A DNA stretch of 60,959 bases from Candidatus Poribacteria bacterium (GTDB lineage: Bacteria > Poribacteria > WGA-4E > UBA9662): positions 75,065 through 136,023 of the forward strand of contig DTUY01000268.1 of the NCBI GenBank assembly GCA_012963885.1, in the 5' to 3' direction. Of this stretch, positions 27,052 to 37,210 are shown piece after piece. How positions within the stretch are numbered: the first letter of the stretch is position 1; the number at the start of each line of letters is the position of its first letter. Position numbers and translations under genes: made by a program. The notes below the pieces were generated by a model that saw only the letters and a program-made list of their open reading frames with translations, ran no database searches and had not been told where the DNA came from.

Positions 27052-28599
27052 TTAATCTTCGTTCTGCTCAACGTTGATGGTGATAAATTCAGGATTGCCT
27101 GACTCGTGCCGAATGTAGAGTGTCACTTTAGATTCGTCCTTGAGCTGATCTAATCGTTTCCGGTAGTCGTCCAGATTCTCCACCTTTTCCCAATCTATTT
27201 CCTGAATTAAGTCTCCTTCCTGAATACCAGCTCTCGCCGCCGCAGTGCGTTGCTTAACTTTGATCACAATCACGCCTTTTTGGTCTTGGTGATTGTAGCG
27301 CTTTGCCATCTCGGAGGTTAAGTTTTGGACTTGGATTCCGGAGAAGACCTCTTGATCTGCGTCTTCACTAGGTGGAGCCACACGATTACTCAAAGTTGCT
27401 ATAGCCTCTTCTGTTCTTTTGGCAAGCTTGATTTTCAGATTCCTTTTCTTACCCTGTCGTATCACTTTTACAGGTACTGTGGAATCAATACCAGTTGAGG
27501 CAACTACATAACGGAGATGATCTCTATCTCGAATCTGGACACCATTAAACTCTAGTACGACATCACCATGTCTCATTCCACCTTTCTCTGCAGGAGAGTT
27601 CTTGCCAACCATTGTGATCAAGGCACCATGAGGGCTGTCAAATTCAAGTTTCTCCGAAAGGTTGTGATCAACATCTTGAATCATCACACCTAGCCAACCA
27701 CGCTCAACCTCCCCTTTTTCGATCAGTTGGGTCATCACCCTTTGCACCAGCTTGCTTGGAATAGCGAATCCAATACCGATATTTCCATACGACAATCCGC
27801 CACCAGTCGCAATAGCCGTGTTTATACCAACAAGCTGACCACGAATGTTGATCAGTGCACCTCCACTATTGCCACGGTTAATTGACGCGTCAGTTTGGAT
27901 AAAATCAGCGTAACTGGCAATACGAATATCATCTGTGGACCGACCTTTTGCACTCACAATCCCACGTGTTACTGTTTGATCAAGACCAAGTGGGCTGCCA
28001 ATTGCAACAACCCATTCGCCAACTTGAAGTTGATCAGAATCACCGAACTCCAAACTGGATAGTTTGTCAGCATTAATTTTTAGCACTGCTAGATCCGTTC
28101 CTTGTGATCCTGAATCAGTTCCAACGACTTCGGCATCGAACTCCCGACCGTCTGATAGGGTAACCTTGATATCGTCTGCTTCTTGAATGACGTGATTATT
28201 GGTCAAAATATAGCCACTCGAACTTGCGATTACACCAGATCCAAGACCACTCGGCATGTCCCGGTTATCTTCGTCCTCTTCGGGGTCATTTGGTTGGCGG
28301 CGTTCTGGGAATTCAGGAAAGAACCTGAAGAAGTCTTCAAATCGGTCACGAGACCGATTACGGGATTGCCTCCCAACTCGTCTTGAAGTTGAAATCTGCA
28401 CAACTGCAGGTTTGGCAGATTTTACCAGCTTAATGAAGGCATTATTGGCACGTTCCAGATACTGAAGATCGATTTCGTCTACTTGGCTAACTGCAGTTTG
28501 GGATGAAATTTTCTGATTATCCCAATCAACTGTTATACCGCCAAGAATAATAACTGTAACAAGCAGGATAGTAATTGCAACTTTTTTGATTTCCATCAT
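27052..28599 (-). CDS. htrA: HtrA/DegP-type periplasmic serine protease
   Basis: The tandem ATG at 28599 (MMEIKK) is chosen since AAGGAG stands just before it; an upstream ATG lacks one. About 515 residues. An N-terminal membrane or signal segment (VAITILLVTVIILGGI) is followed by an acidic/Arg-rich linker, then the trypsin-like domain with catalytic His136 (LTNNHVI), Asp169 (GTDLAVLKI) and Ser245 (NRGNSGGALIN). Two PDZ domains lie at ~280-375 (GWLGVMIQDVD, SPAEKGGMRHGDVVLEFNG) and ~415-505 (AARAGIQEGDLIQEIDW). Degrades or holds misfolded envelope proteins. Full length, no defect seen. The DUF502 gene lies upstream on the same strand, with a 176-base gap. Confidence 0.95.
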   Translation of the reverse strand: MMEIKKVAITILLVTVIILGGITVDWDNQKISSQTAVSQVDEIDLQYLERANNAFIKLVKSAKPAVVQISTSRRVGRQSRNRSRDRFEDFFRFFPEFPERRQPNDPEEDEDNRDMPSGLGSGVIASSSGYILTNNHVIQEADDIKVTLSDGREFDAEVVGTDSGSQGTDLAVLKINADKLSSLEFGDSDQLQVGEWVVAIGSPLGLDQTVTRGIVSAKGRSTDDIRIASYADFIQTDASINRGNSGGALINIRGQLVGINTAIATGGGLSYGNIGIGFAIPSKLVQRVMTQLIEKGEVERGWLGVMIQDVDHNLSEKLEFDSPHGALITMVGKNSPAEKGGMRHGDVVLEFNGVQIRDRDHLRYVVASTGIDSTVPVKVIRQGKKRNLKIKLAKRTEEAIATLSNRVAPPSEDADQEVFSGIQVQNLTSEMAKRYNHQDQKGVIVIKVKQRTAAARAGIQEGDLIQEIDWEKVENLDDYRKRLDQLKDESKVTLYIRHESGNPEFITINVEQNED

Positions 28600-28775
28600 T
28601 AGTCTCCTTAATATGGGTTGAAACACACTAGCAGGTAAACAAAAGTTCCAGAGTTTTTGAAGAAACGTAACACAGTTGGGTTTTAGTCCTATTATTTTTG
28701 CCGTTTATGTTGGCACTAGGAATGGAAAATGCTGATCTAAAAATGATATGCCAAATACTGTGGATAACACCTCGC

Positions 28776-29489
28776 TCAATTTCCGGAAATATCTATGTCT
28801 GATTCATATGGCTGTTTCAACTGACTGGATTCGGTTATCATCCACTGAATTGTTTGACCAATGAGAATATTGTTTGGCGCAACGAGTCCTCCGGAGATTA
28901 GCATCTTCATTGCTGTTTCCGCTCTGAGGTTGATATCGTACAAAATCTCCGGATCGCAAAATAACATCACGCCTGTTGTCGGATTCGGGCTGGTAGGAAC
29001 GAAGACAGTTACCAATGGATGCGGATTATCGATTTCCTCAACCTCGCCCGTAACAAAACCAATGATGCGGAAAGGAGAGTTGGGCGCCCTAATCGCTACT
29101 GCCCTCTTGAACTTATTCGACTCTGAGGGATGCAAAATCATCTGCATAATTTGTTTAACTGGAGCGTAGACCTCACGAACTATCGGAATCTTACTTAAAA
29201 ACTGCTCTGTAGCACCAAGTAACCTGCGACCAATAAAATTTGAGACAATTAAACCAGTTAAATAAATAATCAGAATAGTGAGAATAAGCCCAATAACTGT
29301 CTGAACAACCGTACCAAATAGGAAAGGATACTTTGCTTCTGGAAAGTAGGAGTCGATTGTATTTGGTAACCACCCGCCAATTTTGCGGAAAAGGAAACCC
29401 AGAATAAAGAAAGTGACGCCGAGTGGTACTAAAGTCAGAATACCGGCAATTAGCGCATTCTTCAGATGATTATCTATTGACTCCTTCAT
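28776..29489 (-). CDS. DUF502 family membrane protein
   Basis: 237 residues. Two strong membrane helices: ~12-33 (NALIAGILTLVPLGVTFFIL) and ~60-85 (VVQTVIGLILTILIIYLTG), then the family-typical IPIVREVYAPVKQIMQMIL and a soluble domain with IIGFVTGEVEE, VTVFVPTSPNPTTGVMLFC and the helix TAMKMLISGG. These are the hallmarks of DUF502 (COG2928), a widespread inner-membrane family of unknown function also found in plants (LCV-like proteins). Divergent from the cobalamin adenosyltransferase gene (about 150 bases apart) and upstream of htrA on the same strand. Confidence 0.92.
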   Translation of the reverse strand: MKESIDNHLKNALIAGILTLVPLGVTFFILGFLFRKIGGWLPNTIDSYFPEAKYPFLFGTVVQTVIGLILTILIIYLTGLIVSNFIGRRLLGATEQFLSKIPIVREVYAPVKQIMQMILHPSESNKFKRAVAIRAPNSPFRIIGFVTGEVEEIDNPHPLVTVFVPTSPNPTTGVMLFCDPEILYDINLRAETAMKMLISGGLVAPNNILIGQTIQWMITESSQLKQPYESDIDISGN

Positions 29490-29639
29490 CTAATACTACC
29501 CAACCTATAGCTCCCTGGACCGCATCTATTCAGCAACAAATATCACATTTTATGATAGCACAATCCCCACTTCACGTCAATCTTCTTGTCCATGACCAAT
29601 ACTATTGACATCCCAAATTCAATGTGGCAGAATACGGCC

Positions 29640-30203
29640 ATGAGAATTTATACCAGAACAGGTGATACGGGTGAAACTGGACTCTATGGGAACACTCGGC
29701 TTGATAAGGATTCTCAACGAATTAAGGCTATCGGTGATATTGATGAGTTGAATGCCTTTCTAGGATATGCACACTCGCTAATTTCAGATACAGATATTGC
29801 AGATCAGTTGAATCGGATGCAAAGCGAACTTTTCGATTTAGGTGCCGACCTAGCGGTACTTGATGCACACTGTCAATCCGATAGTCTAAGAATATCCAAG
29901 GACTTGGTGCTTGAACAAGAACGTATGATTGACTGCCTTCAACAGGAGCTTCCGCCAATTACATACTTTATTTTACCCGGTGGCCTGACTAGCGCATCAG
30001 TATTACATCTGGCCAGGACGGTTTGTCGCCGCGCAGAACGACGCGTTGTCAGTCTCAAAAAATCAGACGCGATCAATCCGGAAATTTTACAATATCTCAA
30101 TCGAATGTCAGACCTTCTTTTTGTTTTGGCCCGAGTTGTCAATCATCGCGCAGGTGCTCCTGAAATAAATTGGAAATCTCCCATCGAAAGAGATAAAAGA
30201 TAA
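29640..30203 (+). CDS. pduO: Cob(I)alamin adenosyltransferase, PduO type
   Basis: Starts at the ATG giving MRIYTRTGDTGETGLYG, the standard opening of the PduO/MMAB family and its ATP-binding loop; an upstream ATG at 29586 adds unconserved residues. About 187 residues, normal for the family. RIKAIGDIDELNAFLGY, the central helices and the C-terminal block FILPGGLTSASVLHLARTVC, then RRAERRVVSL and NRMSDLLFVLARVVNH, are all conserved. Transfers the adenosyl group of ATP to cob(I)alamin to make adenosylcobalamin, the cofactor of mutases and dehydratases. The SDR gene begins four bases after its stop, so they are co-transcribed. Cobalamin use elsewhere in the genome is implied. Confidence 0.94.
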   Translation: MRIYTRTGDTGETGLYGNTRLDKDSQRIKAIGDIDELNAFLGYAHSLISDTDIADQLNRMQSELFDLGADLAVLDAHCQSDSLRISKDLVLEQERMIDCLQQELPPITYFILPGGLTSASVLHLARTVCRRAERRVVSLKKSDAINPEILQYLNRMSDLLFVLARVVNHRAGAPEINWKSPIERDKR

Positions 30204-30207
30204 AGGC

Positions 30208-30972
30208 TTGCCTTTGAGGATAAAAGATAAAGTTGCTATTATTACCGGCTCTGGTAGGGGTATTGGGAAAGCAATCGCGCTTCGGTTTGCGGAAGAAGGA
30301 GCAAAGGTTGTCGTCGATGATGTCAACCAGGAAACTGGTAACCAAACTGCTGACCTGATCCAATCGGAAGGCCATACAGGCATTTTTATCCTAGCAGATG
30401 TTACAGATCCCAAGATGGTTGAGGCTCTGGTAACCAAGACAATTCGGAGTTTTGGCAAAATCGATATTCTCGTCAACAACGCAATTTGTTCGACAAACGA
30501 TGTGCTAACAAATAACTGGGATGCCAACCTAAATGTTATCTTGAAAGGTGCCCATCATTGTTCACAAATTGTCATTCCGGAGATGAAGAAGAACGGTGGA
30601 GGTAGCATTGTAAACATTGCATCAGTTAATGGATTAATCGGGTTACAAGGAATACACGCATATTCGGCATCCAAGGGAGCCATAATTTCGCTAACAAAAT
30701 CTCTGGCGATCTCGCACGGTGCTGATAACATTCGAGTCAATTGTATCTGCCCAGGTACTATCCAAACTGAAGTATGGGAACCCATGATTGAACGTAACCC
30801 GAATATTTTGAATGACATTATCCCACACTATCCTCTGCATCGAATTGGTCAACCGATCGATATTGCAAATGCCGCGCTCTTCCTCGCTTCCAATGAATCG
30901 TCATTCGCCACTGGCGCAATTTTCACCATTGATGGCGGACTTACAGCAGGACTCCATAACTTCCCAATATAA
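30208..30972 (+). CDS. SDR-family oxidoreductase (FabG-like)
   Basis: 254 residues with a TTG start at 30208 preceded by AAAGG. Classical short-chain dehydrogenase/reductase: cofactor motif TGSGRGIG (13-20), Asp at DV after the second strand (VVDDV), NNA variant VNNAIC (~90), catalytic Ser139, Tyr152 and Lys156 in YSASK, and PG motif CPGTIQTE. VDD at the end of the second strand favours NAD(H). ASNESSFATGAIFTIDGGL is the conserved C-terminus. Reaction likely alcohol/ketone interconversion, substrate unknown. It lies four bases after pduO and 18 bases before the large C25 peptidase gene, so all three may form one transcript. Confidence 0.94.
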   Translation: MPLRIKDKVAIITGSGRGIGKAIALRFAEEGAKVVVDDVNQETGNQTADLIQSEGHTGIFILADVTDPKMVEALVTKTIRSFGKIDILVNNAICSTNDVLTNNWDANLNVILKGAHHCSQIVIPEMKKNGGGSIVNIASVNGLIGLQGIHAYSASKGAIISLTKSLAISHGADNIRVNCICPGTIQTEVWEPMIERNPNILNDIIPHYPLHRIGQPIDIANAALFLASNESSFATGAIFTIDGGLTAGLHNFPI

Positions 30973-30989
30973 AAAATTGACTGTATCTG

Positions 30990-33900
30990 ATGCATAGAAT
31001 TTCTCTTCATACGACATTTTTCATGGCTGTTTTTCTGCCGATTTCCTTTGCCTCAGTCCAGGTTATTGAATCGGACCAGTACGGTGTTACAATCAATTTC
31101 GGTTTGTCCAATCCCAAATTTTCAAAGGTACAGCCATCACAACGTAGTACATACGACCTCATTTCCTACACAGATGGCAGTTTCACCTCAGAACCGGGTA
31201 ATCCACGGCTTCCTGTCTCGCGACTAATGCTCGGTGTTCCGCCTGAAACGGAATTTCGGGTTGAAGTACTTTGGAAAGAAACCCAGACACGTCAAGGTTT
31301 CCGAATCCTACCAACATCTTACAAAACCCTTCGAAGTGAAGCAGATAATGGTTTTGAGTCAAGTCAAGCAGAGTGGCGTGAAGATGGTATTGCCTATCGC
31401 ATGCAAGGTTTCTACCCCCAACGTCTGGTAAAAGTTGTGTCTGATGGGTACATTCGATCTCAACGCGTCATCATGCTTGAAGTTCATCCAATTCAGTATG
31501 CGCCATCAAAACGCTTGATCCAGATCCACTCTAAGATGACGATCCGAGTCCAGTTTCAGAATCCGGTAGCACCCCCAAATTTCCATTATCTCACATCGTA
31601 TAGCCGGGATACCGAAATGTTTGAGCAAAGACTTCAAGACCAATTACTGAATTATGAACAAGCTAAAATCTGGAGGCTCCAAAACAAAAAAACTGTAGCG
31701 GCACCAGGTCTTCAAAACAAGCAATATCATCCTCGTTACAAAATTCTTCTTGGAAAAACAGGAATTTATCGTCTGACGGCCAGAAGTCTTAAAGACAAAT
31801 GGGGGATTGATCTAAGTGCTGAAGATCCACGCCATTTCCATCTAAAAAACAACAGCATGGAAATCCCTCTCTATGTTCAAGGTGAAGAGGATGGTCACTT
31901 TGACCAAGATGACTACATTCAGTTTTTGGGACATGACGCACGCAATCGTTATACCCGTTGGAATGTCTATTGGCTGAGTGTCGAGCTTGAGCGAGGTAAA
32001 CGAATCGTGGAAATTGATGCAACACCTGCCGATCCAACAGCGAAATCGGTACCGTCTTTCCGATCAAGAATCTACTTTGAAGAAGATCATCTGCACAGTA
32101 ATTTACAACACGTGCTACCCGAAAATGTATCTCGAGGAGACAAACACTCCTGGTTCGGATCCGTTGAAAGTTGGTTTTGGACAGGGGTCAGAAACGGTGG
32201 TGGTATCAACCAGATGTACCTAGAATTCCCACTTTACGATCTGACACCGAGTTTCAATCAGCCAACAATTCAGGTGAATTTACAAGGTGGAACTCCTCTG
32301 GACCATGAAATTCTGGTATCAATCAACGACATTCGAATAGATCTGGCAAAATGGTCCAGCCAAGACACTCTGAGTATAGACCAAACCTTACGGCTCTGGG
32401 ATGATCTGCAAGATGCTGGCAAAGGTGAGTTGAATGCCATCTCTCTAGCGCGTATTGATTCGACGATGGAAGATGATACAACCAGATATCCTTACCATGT
32501 TTACATTAATTCGTTTGAGATTGAATACACCAGATTGCTGAAGGCAGTTAAAGATTATCTAATGTTCTCTTCCCCCCAAAGCCAAGATTCACATGAAGTT
32601 CGTGTACGCCGCAAATTAAAGTACAAAGTCCAGACTTTCCTATCGCCAAAAGTTGAGATTTTTGAGTATGATGGTACACGACTAACAGCCAAAATGAAAA
32701 ACCCGCATATCGAAAAAATTATCCTCGATCGGCAAGAGCAAAAACGTTTGCAACACATTGGTGAAGATTTCCCAACTGGAGTTGCCTACAACGCTACATT
32801 TCAAGCTCCCGACTCGCATAACGCGAAATTTGTCGCCGTGTCCGCAGCAGGAGTTCTTGATCCCTATGCCGTTGAGACGGTTCAACCAAGTGACCTGCGT
32901 TCTTCCGTAAACAGCGCGGATTATATAGTTATTGTTCATCCTATTTACCTCAAATATGCACAGGAACTGGCAGCTTGGAGATCTACCTTAAAGGGAGGTG
33001 GACACCGTACAAAAGTTGTTGATGTTACTGAGATTTACAATACATTCGGTAATGGTATGGTAAACCCAAAAGCAATCAAAGATTTTCTATCCTATGCATA
33101 CCATAATTGGCAATCTCCTGCTTTTTCGTATGTTGTGTTGCTGGGAGATGGTACCTGGGATTTTCGCGGAATTGATGAAGAAACCTACCCAGAACCACCG
33201 GAAACAACCGGGTACATTCCAACTCACTATATTTGGTCTCAATCCTTCGGACAAACTTCGGTCGATCATTGGTACACTACAATCAGCGGGATTGATGAAC
33301 TGCCAGATTTTTATATCGGTCGAATTAGTGTTGAAACGGATCAGCAAGCTCGAAACATCGTAGATAAAATTATCAGGTACGAATCAGATCCTCCCAAGGG
33401 CGAATGGCAACGCAGGATTATTTCTGTGGCGGACGATGAAGTCAGCAATTCAGGTGATTTCATTTTTAAAAAGAGCCTCAAAGCAATTGAAGAAAGCCAC
33501 ACCCTGCTGGGTTATGAAACGATTCGAATTTTTTTAGAAGATGTGATCAAAAAGGTGAAGGCTAATCCAGCTGGCTATAATAATGAACTACCTCGCCGCG
33601 TTGCCAAGGACATGGTCATTGACGCGTTGAGCGAAGGAGGTGTTATTGCCCAATATGCGGGACACGGCGGACGGATTGTCTGGACACATGAAGCAATTTT
33701 CGATAATAATTCCGTTGATTTACTGGCTGAAACCGATTATTTGCCGTTCATGTTGGTTTTAAGTTGCTACAACGGCTATTTCGATGCACCGGGCGAACCC
33801 AGTTTAGCCGAGAAGTTACTGCGTCGCAATAAAGGCGGAATTATTGGTATGTTAAGCGCCTCAAGATTAACTTATGGAAGTGGAAACGATGCGTTGAACA

Positions 33901-36900
33901 GAATTATTTTCGACGCAATTTTCAAAAGGAACGTGCGTGAAATTGGCCAACTAGCAATGGATTCCAAAGTTGAACTGCTGATGACGGAAGGTACTGGACA
34001 AATTGACGTCATGATGGCGTATACGCTCTTCGGAGATCCGGCCATGCAATTAAACATGGCAGACTATGAAGTTCAACCAACCATTGAAGCCCGCACAGTT
34101 GCAACCGGGCAAAATCTGAAAGTCAAAGCCGGCGAAATTATGGAAGTTTATTACGATCCTCAACAGAAAAAGAAAATCTACACGCCCTTTCCAGATTTCA
34201 ATGGCACATTACAACTCAAGGCCATATTTCCGGGGATATACCAAACAGTGCAGATTAACCCGGAAGAAATCACCTGGGACGATTCTAAAGAAAAGGAAAT
34301 AGATCTGTACACAGGTGATGTTATCGTCGAAAAGAAGATCCCGGTGCAGAACGGCAAGTATCTCGCTACTACGCTCACTGTACCTGATGGTATCCGTGAG
34401 GGACAAGCACATATCGAATGCTATGCTGAAAGTGCAAATGCAACAGCAGTTGGTGGAGCCTCCTTCAGTGTCTTTGTGCCCAAAATTCTCGACATTCAAG
34501 CTAAGTTGATCACCGATAAAAATTTCTCTGTTTCTGTTCAAGTTTCGGATGAATTACAGAATAAAGGGATAAAATCGGTTATTCTTGAGTGGCGCGATCC
34601 ATTGAAGTACAACTGGCAGGAAGTAGCAATGCAACCGGATTCGGGTCGTGATACTGGATGGTATACTATTCCATCCGCTTTAACAATTCCCAAAAGTGGA
34701 GAGGCGGTTCGCTATCAAATTAGTGTGTTTGACATTGACGGATACGAGGCAATTTCAGATATTCTTGAATTCCGTCCATTTGTACTGCCAAATCTAAAGT
34801 CTGTCCGTGTCCAATCATCTTCAGAGAGTTTAATCTACTATGCGTTCTCCAAGTCGAAGAAGGTTTGGGAATTGAACGTTGATATTGAGCAAACTGAACC
34901 TTTTGACTTAACACAGGATGTTGAAATCGCCTTTTATAATGGTAATCCAGACCGTGATAAAGACGGTATTATTGACCATGGCGTGGTAGAACTCGGTCGT
35001 GTTTCCATATCACCAGTTGCGTGGCAGAGCCGCCCCAAATTGGTTGATGAATCGATGCCGCGTGCCTTTAAGCAAGATCCTCTCAATACTAACCCGATTG
35101 TTACAGCTAAAATCCAGCACGAATTTACTTTTGGCCAATATGAAGTCTACATCTGGGTTGATCCGGACAACAAGATTAAAGAAATAAGTAAAGACGATAA
35201 CATAGGATACGGACAATTAATGGTGGAAAGTACGATTATCGGTGATGCTGATAAACGGATTTTCAGTCGAGATAATGTTCTTAACTTGCGGTTTCCAAAA
35301 TCTAGTATTGCTCAACCCAAAATTCTAACATTGTCCAAGGTAAACAGTGACAATCAAGTATCGGAGGCAATTCAACAGGATAGCCTCAACCGGATTAAGC
35401 TGGCAAATGAAGGGAATGCTTACCACGTAGTTTTGAACAGTGAACCAAACACCCAGTTGCTTCAACCGATTACAGCTGAGGTGAGTTATGACGTGGCAGC
35501 AATTAAGCGCCGTATTCGGACGGATTTAGCTCTAGATGAAATACTACAATTGACTGCTGATCAGATTGAAGCAATCAATTCAGGTTTTCAATTACAAGCA
35601 ACAGAAATTGGTTTGTATATCTGGCGAGATGACTTGCAAAAATGGTTAAGGCAACCCACAGAAGTGATCAAGACCGCAGACGGTCATGTCCAAATTGAGA
35701 CAGCTATATCGAGTCCAAGTACTAGGAATCAGTCGGATAGAGTAATTTCCAGTGTCAAAGTCGATCAGAATGGAGCAAAAGTTGGGAATTGGATTGTAAT
35801 GTTTACTTCCGCAACAACGTATCGGCTGATGGTTCGCGAAGGCAGTCGCCCCCTTGAAGTAGTTGATCCCAACCGAATTTTCGGTAAGGCTGAAGAAAAC
35901 ACCAATTTCAAGGATGGATTAGTCATCACATTTACCTCCGGACAAGATAAATTTCAGTTTGGAGATGTTTTGACTTTTCAAGTGTTAAAGTCCAATCTGC
36001 AAGAAGGAACGGCAATTCGATATCATGCTTTGTCATTTCAGGATGATAACGATGGTTCTGGTGTCCTGCAATATATCCAGATAGGAAGAAAAGCAAATGT
36101 GCCAGAGGATCAATGGGTAATCTTTTTCTTAGACGCAGACACTTTTCAAATAGAAGGCAAACAAACCGGTATTTTAGCTGGAACAGGAATAGTCGGCAAA
36201 CCATATTCTAATACCGATCTCGGCTTACACTTGCAAATTAATGTGGGCGATACCGAGTTTTCCTCCGGCGACCGATTTCGATTTAAGACACAACCTGTTG
36301 GGCGTGTGCAGGCCGAATTATCCCAACTTGGGACAATCGCGCTGATGCGAAGTGACGATACTATTTCACCAGATATTCAGTTGACCATTTCCAAGCAAAA
36401 TTTCATCAATGGAGACCCGGTATCGAAAGAGCCAATAATCCAAGCAACAATTTCCGATAGTAATGGAGTTAATCCGGATTCTATCCAGTTGGAATTTAGT
36501 CGTAACAACCGCGATTTCGATACCATTTTGGAAACAAATTACGACTTGAGTTATCACCAAGGCACAAATCAAATCATATTAAATTATCTATCGCCTCAAC
36601 TAGATCCCGGTGTTTATCAGATTCGGCTAACAGCGAGGGATCTTGACGGAAATCAATCTGACAAAAAAACCGAGTTTCAGGTTCTCAAAAACTTTCAAAT
36701 GCTGAAGGTAATGAACTATCCTAATCCGTTCAAAAGAAATACAACTATCACCTGTGAATTGACAATGCCAGCCGATGAGATGATAGTAAAGATCTATACT
36801 ATTTCCGGACGGATGATCTGGAGAGAAGAAGTGGACGCAAATGCTGGTTTTGTAATGATACCATGGGATGGTCGGGATTTGGATGGGAAGAAAATCTCCA

Positions 36901-36983
36901 ACGGGGTCTACTATTGCAAAATTCACAGCAAAGTGGGTGAAAAAGAAGAAAACAAAATTATCAAAATGATGAAGTTGGAATAA
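30990..36983 (+). CDS. Giant gingipain-like C25 peptidase with C-terminal FlgD/T9SS-type sorting domain
   Basis: 1997 residues. Signal peptide at 1-22 (FFMAVFLPISFA). Residues ~25-200 resemble the gingipain propeptide (GNPRLPVSRLMLGVPPETEF). The Peptidase_C25 domain spans about 640-1010: VVLLGDGTWDF, LPDFYIGRISVET, AQYAGHGGRIVW with catalytic His892, and MLVLSCYNGYF with catalytic Cys926, then GIIGMLSASRLTYG and YTLFGDPAMQL. The long middle contains immunoglobulin-like and unrecognised beta-rich regions. The last ~90 residues (MNYPNPFKRNTTITCELTMP, then VKIYTISGRMIWRE, WDGRDLDGKKISNGVYYCKI) match the FlgD-like/T9SS type A sorting domain pattern. Probably exported to the cell surface. PorU-type sortases share the C25 fold but are shorter. 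It lies 18 bases after the SDR gene. Confidence 0.9.
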   Translation: MHRISLHTTFFMAVFLPISFASVQVIESDQYGVTINFGLSNPKFSKVQPSQRSTYDLISYTDGSFTSEPGNPRLPVSRLMLGVPPETEFRVEVLWKETQTRQGFRILPTSYKTLRSEADNGFESSQAEWREDGIAYRMQGFYPQRLVKVVSDGYIRSQRVIMLEVHPIQYAPSKRLIQIHSKMTIRVQFQNPVAPPNFHYLTSYSRDTEMFEQRLQDQLLNYEQAKIWRLQNKKTVAAPGLQNKQYHPRYKILLGKTGIYRLTARSLKDKWGIDLSAEDPRHFHLKNNSMEIPLYVQGEEDGHFDQDDYIQFLGHDARNRYTRWNVYWLSVELERGKRIVEIDATPADPTAKSVPSFRSRIYFEEDHLHSNLQHVLPENVSRGDKHSWFGSVESWFWTGVRNGGGINQMYLEFPLYDLTPSFNQPTIQVNLQGGTPLDHEILVSINDIRIDLAKWSSQDTLSIDQTLRLWDDLQDAGKGELNAISLARIDSTMEDDTTRYPYHVYINSFEIEYTRLLKAVKDYLMFSSPQSQDSHEVRVRRKLKYKVQTFLSPKVEIFEYDGTRLTAKMKNPHIEKIILDRQEQKRLQHIGEDFPTGVAYNATFQAPDSHNAKFVAVSAAGVLDPYAVETVQPSDLRSSVNSADYIVIVHPIYLKYAQELAAWRSTLKGGGHRTKVVDVTEIYNTFGNGMVNPKAIKDFLSYAYHNWQSPAFSYVVLLGDGTWDFRGIDEETYPEPPETTGYIPTHYIWSQSFGQTSVDHWYTTISGIDELPDFYIGRISVETDQQARNIVDKIIRYESDPPKGEWQRRIISVADDEVSNSGDFIFKKSLKAIEESHTLLGYETIRIFLEDVIKKVKANPAGYNNELPRRVAKDMVIDALSEGGVIAQYAGHGGRIVWTHEAIFDNNSVDLLAETDYLPFMLVLSCYNGYFDAPGEPSLAEKLLRRNKGGIIGMLSASRLTYGSGNDALNRIIFDAIFKRNVREIGQLAMDSKVELLMTEGTGQIDVMMAYTLFGDPAMQLNMADYEVQPTIEARTVATGQNLKVKAGEIMEVYYDPQQKKKIYTPFPDFNGTLQLKAIFPGIYQTVQINPEEITWDDSKEKEIDLYTGDVIVEKKIPVQNGKYLATTLTVPDGIREGQAHIECYAESANATAVGGASFSVFVPKILDIQAKLITDKNFSVSVQVSDELQNKGIKSVILEWRDPLKYNWQEVAMQPDSGRDTGWYTIPSALTIPKSGEAVRYQISVFDIDGYEAISDILEFRPFVLPNLKSVRVQSSSESLIYYAFSKSKKVWELNVDIEQTEPFDLTQDVEIAFYNGNPDRDKDGIIDHGVVELGRVSISPVAWQSRPKLVDESMPRAFKQDPLNTNPIVTAKIQHEFTFGQYEVYIWVDPDNKIKEISKDDNIGYGQLMVESTIIGDADKRIFSRDNVLNLRFPKSSIAQPKILTLSKVNSDNQVSEAIQQDSLNRIKLANEGNAYHVVLNSEPNTQLLQPITAEVSYDVAAIKRRIRTDLALDEILQLTADQIEAINSGFQLQATEIGLYIWRDDLQKWLRQPTEVIKTADGHVQIETAISSPSTRNQSDRVISSVKVDQNGAKVGNWIVMFTSATTYRLMVREGSRPLEVVDPNRIFGKAEENTNFKDGLVITFTSGQDKFQFGDVLTFQVLKSNLQEGTAIRYHALSFQDDNDGSGVLQYIQIGRKANVPEDQWVIFFLDADTFQIEGKQTGILAGTGIVGKPYSNTDLGLHLQINVGDTEFSSGDRFRFKTQPVGRVQAELSQLGTIALMRSDDTISPDIQLTISKQNFINGDPVSKEPIIQATISDSNGVNPDSIQLEFSRNNRDFDTILETNYDLSYHQGTNQIILNYLSPQLDPGVYQIRLTARDLDGNQSDKKTEFQVLKNFQMLKVMNYPNPFKRNTTITCELTMPADEMIVKIYTISGRMIWREEVDANAGFVMIPWDGRDLDGKKISNGVYYCKIHSKVGEKEENKIIKMMKLE

Positions 36984-37210
36984 TCCTCTAATAGACACCC
37001 ATTTTTTCATCTCGCTTACAAATCGTGTATAATAGTTTAGCCCTCTGCAAATCAGGTCATGGCAAATTCTAATTCACCTTAACAGGGTAATAAAAAAACA
37101 GCATCAGTTCTGATAGCTATATTTAGGATATATCCTTTTGCTCGCTAGGCATCAATCCACATGCAAATTTTCTTCCGATTAATAGTCCGACCTTATGGGG
37201 ATATAAGAGA

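Noticed and set aside
28643..28649. GGAACTT on the minus strand upstream of htrA, like a sigma-E -35
   Set aside because: No matching -10 at 15-17 bases; one heptamer alone is too weak.
37005..37033. TATAAT upstream of the cytochrome gene
   Set aside because: No acceptable -35 and 180 bases from the start; mentioned in the gene entry but not listed as a promoter.
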